Source: an uncultured Bacteroidales bacterium | GTDB lineage: Bacteria; Bacteroidota; Bacteroidia; Bacteroidales; Paludibacteraceae | Assembly: GCA_902765485.1 (NCBI GenBank) | Contig: CACWZZ010000001.1 | Span: 1 to 64,000 of the forward strand | Length of the DNA stretch: 64,000 nt | Direction of reading: 5' to 3' | Part shown: one piece after another, positions 60,077 through 64,000 of the stretch | How the letters are laid out: each line of letters starts with the position of its first letter | How positions within the stretch are numbered: position 1 is the first letter of the stretch | Position numbers and translations under genes: made by a program | The notes under the pieces: model-generated | What the model was told of the DNA's origin: nothing | Database searches by the model: none | The model's input: only the letters and a program-made list of their open reading frames with translations

Positions 60077-62335
60077 TTATCGTTTCTCGGGTCTTGGACC
60101 GCGGCGCTCAGGACGCGGACCTCTGTCCAGACGTGCGCCGTCGCGGTCGCCACGCGGTGCGCGGGCAGGACGCTCCGGCTCCTGATAGCCTTCCGGCTTC
60201 TCTTTCAGCGCACGGGCGCTCAGACGGAACTTACCGGTCTTCGGATCGATCTCCAGCAGTTTGATGCGGATATGATCGCCTTCTTTGATTCCGGTCTCTT
60301 CCATCGTCTCATAGCGCTTCCAGTCGATCTCGCTGATATGCAGCAGACCTTCCTTGCCCGGCATGAACTCTACGAAGCAGCCGTACGGCATCAGCGATTT
60401 GACAACAGCGTCGTACACTTCGCCAACCTCCGGCAGAGCAACGATCGCTTTGATCTTAGCGATAGCGGCTGCCATTTGTTCGCCGTTGTTGGAGGCTACT
60501 TCAACTTTGCCGCCCTTCTCGTCTTCGTCGATCGAGATCATAGCACCGGTCTCAGCCTGGATACCTTGGATAATCTTACCGCCCGGGCCTATCACAGCAC
60601 CGATCATATCTTTCGGGATATAGAACGAAGTGATACGCGGAGCGTGTGGCTTCAGGTCTGCACGCGGTGCCGGCATGCACTCCAGGATCTTTCCTAATAT
60701 ATACATGCGCGCCTCGTGCGCCTGTGCGAGCGCGTTCTCTAATATTTCATAGGAAAGCCCATCCACCTTGATATCCATCTGGCATGCGGTCAGACCGTCC
60801 ACAGTACCTGTGGTCTTGAAGTCCATGTCACCCAGGTGATCCTCGTCGCCGAGAATATCGCTCAGGATGGCGTAGTTCTTACCTTGGTTCTCCGAGATCA
60901 GACCCATTGCGATACCGCTCACCGGTTTCTTCATCGGTACGCCGGCATCCATCAGTGCGAGGGTACCTGCGCATACGGTAGCCATGGAGCTGGAACCGTT
61001 GCTCTCCAGAATATCGCTTACTACGCGTACGGTATAAGGGAAGTCTTCCGGAATCATGTTCTTCAGCGCACGGCATGCGAGGTTTCCGTGACCAATCTCG
61101 CGACGACCCACACCGCGCTGTGCCTTTGCCTCACCCGTTGAGAACGGCGGGAAGTTATAGTGCAGCAGGAATTTGTCGGTGCCTTGGATCAACGCCTCAT
61201 CTACGATCTTCTCGTCGCGGCTGGTGCCGAGGGTAACGGTACTCAGCGACTGGGTCTCGCCGCGGGTGAAGATACTGCTTCCGTGAGGACCCGGCAGCGG
61301 ACCTACTTCGCACCAGATCGGGCGGATCTCAGTCGTCTTACGGCCGTCCAGACGCTTGCCTTCATCCAGCACTGCGCGACGCATTGCCTCTTTCTCTACA
61401 TCGTGATAATAGCGATCTACCAGCGCAGCGATCTCGTCGATATCGACACCCAGAGCCTCTGCACGGGCTGCCATGTATTCGGCTTTCTCGGTCTTGAAAT
61501 CTTCGCAGATCTGGCTGAACATCTCCTCGCGGTGGTGCTTGTCGGTGTCGGCAGCAGTAGCCTGTGCGTAAGCACGAGCGTAGCTGTAGTCGTGTACAGC
61601 CTGCTTCAGCTCTTCGTCGTTCACCTCGTGGCAGTACTCGCGTTTTACCTCTTTGCCGTAAGCCTTCATCATCTCGTTGATAGCGAGGCACTGCGGTTTG
61701 ATAGCTTCGTGCGCAGCCTTGATAGCCTCCAGCATCACGCTCTCCGGCACCTCTTTCATCTCGCCCTCAACCATCATGATGTTGTCGTACGTAGCGGCTA
61801 CCATGAGCTCGAGGTCTGCGTGCTCGCATTGCTCGAAGGTCGGGTTGATCACCATCTTACCGTCCACACGCGCTACACGTACTTCGCTCACCGGACCCTC
61901 GAAAGGAATGTCCGAACAAGCCAGCGCAGCACCTGCTGCCAGACCGGCAATGCTCTCCGGCATGTCGATCCCGTCTGCCGAATACATCGTTACATTAACG
62001 AACGTCTCTGCGTGATAGTTGGAGGGGAAAAGCGGACGGAGCGCACGGTCAATCAGTCGTGCAATCAGAATCTCGTAGTCCGATGCTTTGCCTTCGCGGC
62101 GGGTAAAGCCTCCGGGGAAACGTCCCGCGGACGCAAATTTCTCTTTGTACTCTACTGTCAGCGGCATGAAATCCGTGCCCGGTACAGCATCTTTGGCGGA
62201 GCAGACGGTGGCGAGAATCATCGTGTTGCCGAGGGTCGCCATCACAGCGCCGTCAGCTTGTTTTGCCAGCTTGCCTGTCTCCAATTTGATTACTCGTCCG
62301 TCAGGGAGAGCAATCTCTTTTGTTACAATATTCAT
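60077..62335 (-). CDS. pnp: Polyribonucleotide nucleotidyltransferase (PNPase)
   Basis: 752 residues from the ATG giving [29 protein letters not shown]; an ATG 15 bases upstream is also possible. Two RNase PH domains ([25 protein letters not shown]), KH domain ([17 protein letters not shown]) and S1 domain, then a basic tail rich in Arg, Pro and Gly (about 725-752). It degrades RNA 3' to 5' by phosphorolysis. The antisense strand also carries a long open frame, which is a shadow. Confidence 0.95.
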   Translation of the reverse strand: MNIVTKEIALPDGRVIKLETGKLAKQADGAVMATLGNTMILATVCSAKDAVPGTDFMPLTVEYKEKFASAGRFPGGFTRREGKASDYEILIARLIDRALRPLFPSNYHAETFVNVTMYSADGIDMPESIAGLAAGAALACSDIPFEGPVSEVRVARVDGKMVINPTFEQCEHADLELMVAATYDNIMMVEGEMKEVPESVMLEAIKAAHEAIKPQCLAINEMMKAYGKEVKREYCHEVNDEELKQAVHDYSYARAYAQATAADTDKHHREEMFSQICEDFKTEKAEYMAARAEALGVDIDEIAALVDRYYHDVEKEAMRRAVLDEGKRLDGRKTTEIRPIWCEVGPLPGPHGSSIFTRGETQSLSTVTLGTSRDEKIVDEALIQGTDKFLLHYNFPPFSTGEAKAQRGVGRREIGHGNLACRALKNMIPEDFPYTVRVVSDILESNGSSSMATVCAGTLALMDAGVPMKKPVSGIAMGLISENQGKNYAILSDILGDEDHLGDMDFKTTGTVDGLTACQMDIKVDGLSYEILENALAQAHEARMYILGKILECMPAPRADLKPHAPRITSFYIPKDMIGAVIGPGGKIIQGIQAETGAMISIDEDEKGGKVEVASNNGEQMAAAIAKIKAIVALPEVGEVYDAVVKSLMPYGCFVEFMPGKEGLLHISEIDWKRYETMEETGIKEGDHIRIKLLEIDPKTGKFRLSARALKEKPEGYQEPERPARAPRGDRDGARLDRGPRPERRGPRPEKR

Positions 62336-62412
62336 CTGTTTTTTCGTCATTTGCGGTCGCCGTTTGCGACCAAATTATTGATATATAATTTCTTGATACT
62401 CAAAAAATCGTG

Positions 62413-62444
62413 CAAAGGTACAAAAAAAATCCCACATACGCAAA
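62413..62444 (-). promoter_or_regulatory. pnp promoter
   Basis: Minus strand: TTTG (62441-62444), 20 bases, TACCTTTG (62413-62420). Leader about 70 nt. Confidence 0.75.
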
Positions 62445-62483
62445 TATATGTGAGATTTTTTTGTTTTTTGCGGAGAAATTGCG

Positions 62484-64000
62484 TTATTGTTGCACTTTCA
62501 TTCCCGTTATTGTGTATGTTTCGCCGTTGCGGATGATCAGCACTTGTCCGTTCCGCAGCACCTTCTGATAGCTGACTTCTGAAGGCTGAATGCTCTCCAT
62601 GCCGGTTGCTGGTGACGGCTCTACGTATTTGCGGTAGTACGCATATACATATACGGCGCCAGCGGTGTTGAGTTTGTAGGGTTTGATAGCCGCATTGCCG
62701 GCGTGGTATTTGAACATCGCGTTGGTATTGCCCAGATTGCGGACGAAATAACCGTTCCCGCCGTCCGCCACAAACTCCCAGAACTTGCAGTTTTGCGTGT
62801 TGGCATCTACAATATCGTTGCCGCTGCTGGTTACTGCAATCATCTTGCCGCCAACGATGGTCAGCGTGTAGCCATTTTGACCGTTCTCGGTGCCCAATAC
62901 GAACCGGCATGCCTCATCTGCGTATGCCTCTGTCTCGGTCACGGTCACATCTTCGGTCAGAACGCTCAGTTTCTTCTTGCCGGCATTGTCCGTACCGCGC
63001 GGACCGGCTATGACGCCGTTGTTATCGTAGATCGTAGCCAGAATAATCGTATCTTTGGCTGCCAATACAGACGGATCGGTCACCTTGGCGAACGTAGCGG
63101 CGGCTGTGACATGGATGGTGATCTGTGCGCTTTGGTTGTCGATGGTGGCGGTGATAACTGCCTCGCCTACTGCTACGGAGGTCACTTTGCCTTCTGCATC
63201 GACGGTAGCTACTGCCTCGTTGTCCGATTCATAACTGATTGTGTATTGCGTAGCCGCTTCTGCCGGATCTACGGTCGGAGCCAGTTGCAGCGACGAACCG
63301 AGCGTCAGGTTGACAGCCCCGTTGGCGAAGGAGATACTGTTGACGGTCACGGCGACTACATGTACTGTGCAACTCTTCTCTACCTCGCCGATGGTGGCGG
63401 TAATAACGGCATCGCCGATTGCCTTGGCGGTGATCACGCCGTTCTTATTCACCGTCGCAACCTCGGTGTCGGAGGACTGGAAGGAAGCCGAAGCCGTAGC
63501 ATATTCCGGCACAAAAGCAGTGATGCTCAGGGTCTTCGTGCCGCCGATATTCATTGTGGTCTCTGTCTCCGAAAGGGTGAAATCGGTGATTGTCGGTACG
63601 GTGATCGTCAGCGTATGGCTGGCGCTCACGCTCGGTACGCGAACCGATGTTGCGGTCACGGTGACCGTACCGCCTACATGCTTGGCGGTCAGCACGCCGT
63701 TGGCATCCACTACTCCCTGATAATCATGATCGGTTGTCCAACTCAGCGATTTGTCGGCTGCGTCATCCGGCGTCAGAACGATGTACTGGCTCATGTCAAT
63801 CGACTGACCTTGGTCAATGGTTGTCGGAGCGTCTATGAATGCAATGTTCGTCAGTTTAACGGTCGTCGGCACAAGGCTGATGGCGATGTCGAACGAAGCC
63901 TCCGCATCGTCCAGACTCGCATTGGTGAACAGGGCATATACCTTGGCGTCCACGCTACTCTGGGTCGCTCCGCCTTTGTATTGGATGGTCAGTGTGCCGG
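62484..64000 (-). CDS. Big2-domain surface protein, N-terminus beyond the window
   Basis: The frame is open at base 64000; a GTG at 63951-63953 is internal. Over 500 residues are visible: at least three bacterial Ig-like (Big2) repeats of about 85 residues (endings ATIGEVEKSCTVHVVA and ATIDNQSAQITIHVTA), a different beta domain (about 290-430), and a tail SYQKVLRNGQVLIIRNGETYTITGMKVQQ that resembles the LRR protein's tail at 5160 and other Bacteroidales surface-protein ends. Probably cell-surface or secreted. Confidence 0.75.
   Translation of the reverse strand, partial: GTLTIQYKGGATQSSVDAKVYALFTNASLDDAEASFDIAISLVPTTVKLTNIAFIDAPTTIDQGQSIDMSQYIVLTPDDAADKSLSWTTDHDYQGVVDANGVLTAKHVGGTVTVTATSVRVPSVSASHTLTITVPTITDFTLSETETTMNIGGTKTLSITAFVPEYATASASFQSSDTEVATVNKNGVITAKAIGDAVITATIGEVEKSCTVHVVAVTVNSISFANGAVNLTLGSSLQLAPTVDPAEAATQYTISYESDNEAVATVDAEGKVTSVAVGEAVITATIDNQSAQITIHVTAAATFAKVTDPSVLAAKDTIILATIYDNNGVIAGPRGTDNAGKKKLSVLTEDVTVTETEAYADEACRFVLGTENGQNGYTLTIVGGKMIAVTSSGNDIVDANTQNCKFWEFVADGGNGYFVRNLGNTNAMFKYHAGNAAIKPYKLNTAGAVYVYAYYRKYVEPSPATGMESIQPSEVSYQKVLRNGQVLIIRNGETYTITGMKVQQ

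Noticed and set aside
61160-62536. 458-codon plus-strand frame opposite pnp
   Set aside because: Antisense shadow of pnp and its promoter region; low-quality composition (His, Arg, Cys, Leu) and no promoter.

Overview
The window is chromosomal DNA from a member of the Bacteroidota, most likely order Bacteroidales (gut type). Three things point there. At least a dozen promoters fit the Bacteroidota pattern TTTG or TTGC, 19-20 bases, TAnnTTTG, on both strands. Shine-Dalgarno sites are nearly absent and there are several TTG or GTG starts. The gene content is typical: Por/T9SS-style secreted proteins with C-terminal sorting-like tails, DUF4954, DUF6089, a BamA-OmpH-OmpH run, an ExbB-ExbD-ExbD module, a rhamnogalacturonan-acetylesterase-like enzyme and type B L31. 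Nothing identifies the species.

Layout. 1-5.2 kb is AT-rich accessory DNA: a truncated membrane HTH regulator, a small secreted protein with a beta-helix-like protein, and a BspA-like leucine-rich-repeat protein. 5.6-35.5 kb is mostly housekeeping on the plus strand: an MTA/SAH-nucleosidase-like protein, an RlmI-like methyltransferase, a DnaQ-like exonuclease, tRNA-Cys with sufB, a secreted protease with a putative outer-membrane barrel, divergent murI/aqpZ, dnaN-DUF4954-rnz-radA-DUF6089-uppS-bamA-ompH-ompH, an MFS transporter, murF, tRNA-Ser(UGA) abutting a THUMP methyltransferase, queA, tatD, tRNA-Ser(GGA) and the exb operon. 35.6-38.2 kb (minus) has an acetylesterase and an unknown protein. 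38.5-46.9 kb (minus, AT-rich) looks like a defence island: a UDG-like protein, a broken PLD gene, two DUF262 proteins (one with a DUF1524/HNH motif), a macro-like/YopX-like protein, a DEDDh exonuclease and a WYL regulator. 47-49.4 kb holds a DUF3987 protein and a small unknown protein among palindromes and repeats. 49.4-64 kb returns to core genes: a pseudouridine synthase, a PnuC-like protein, L31, the S6-S18-L9 operon, uvrB, L19, a large TamB protein, pnp, and the C-terminal part of a Big2-domain surface protein running off the right end.

Two things stand out. First, a five-gene operon (exonuclease, macro-like/YopX-like, DUF262-HNH, DUF262, PLD remnant) sits next to a WYL regulator. A 20-bp motif (19 of 20 identical) lies at the same offset upstream of a -7-like box in front of both the operon and the regulator, so they look co-regulated. 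Second, many short low-complexity 'word repeats' of 7-16 bp period occur in intergenic DNA, over start and stop codons, and in frame inside conserved genes (sufB, radA, tatD, a pseudouridine synthase, OmpH, PnuC and others). They appear to be adding peptide inserts to housekeeping proteins. Smaller structured elements (a 136-nt hairpin at 10762, a direct-repeat-flanked hairpin at 49291, a duplicated tRNA-Ser 3' end at 33016) are also described. All calls come from reading the sequence; no database search was run.
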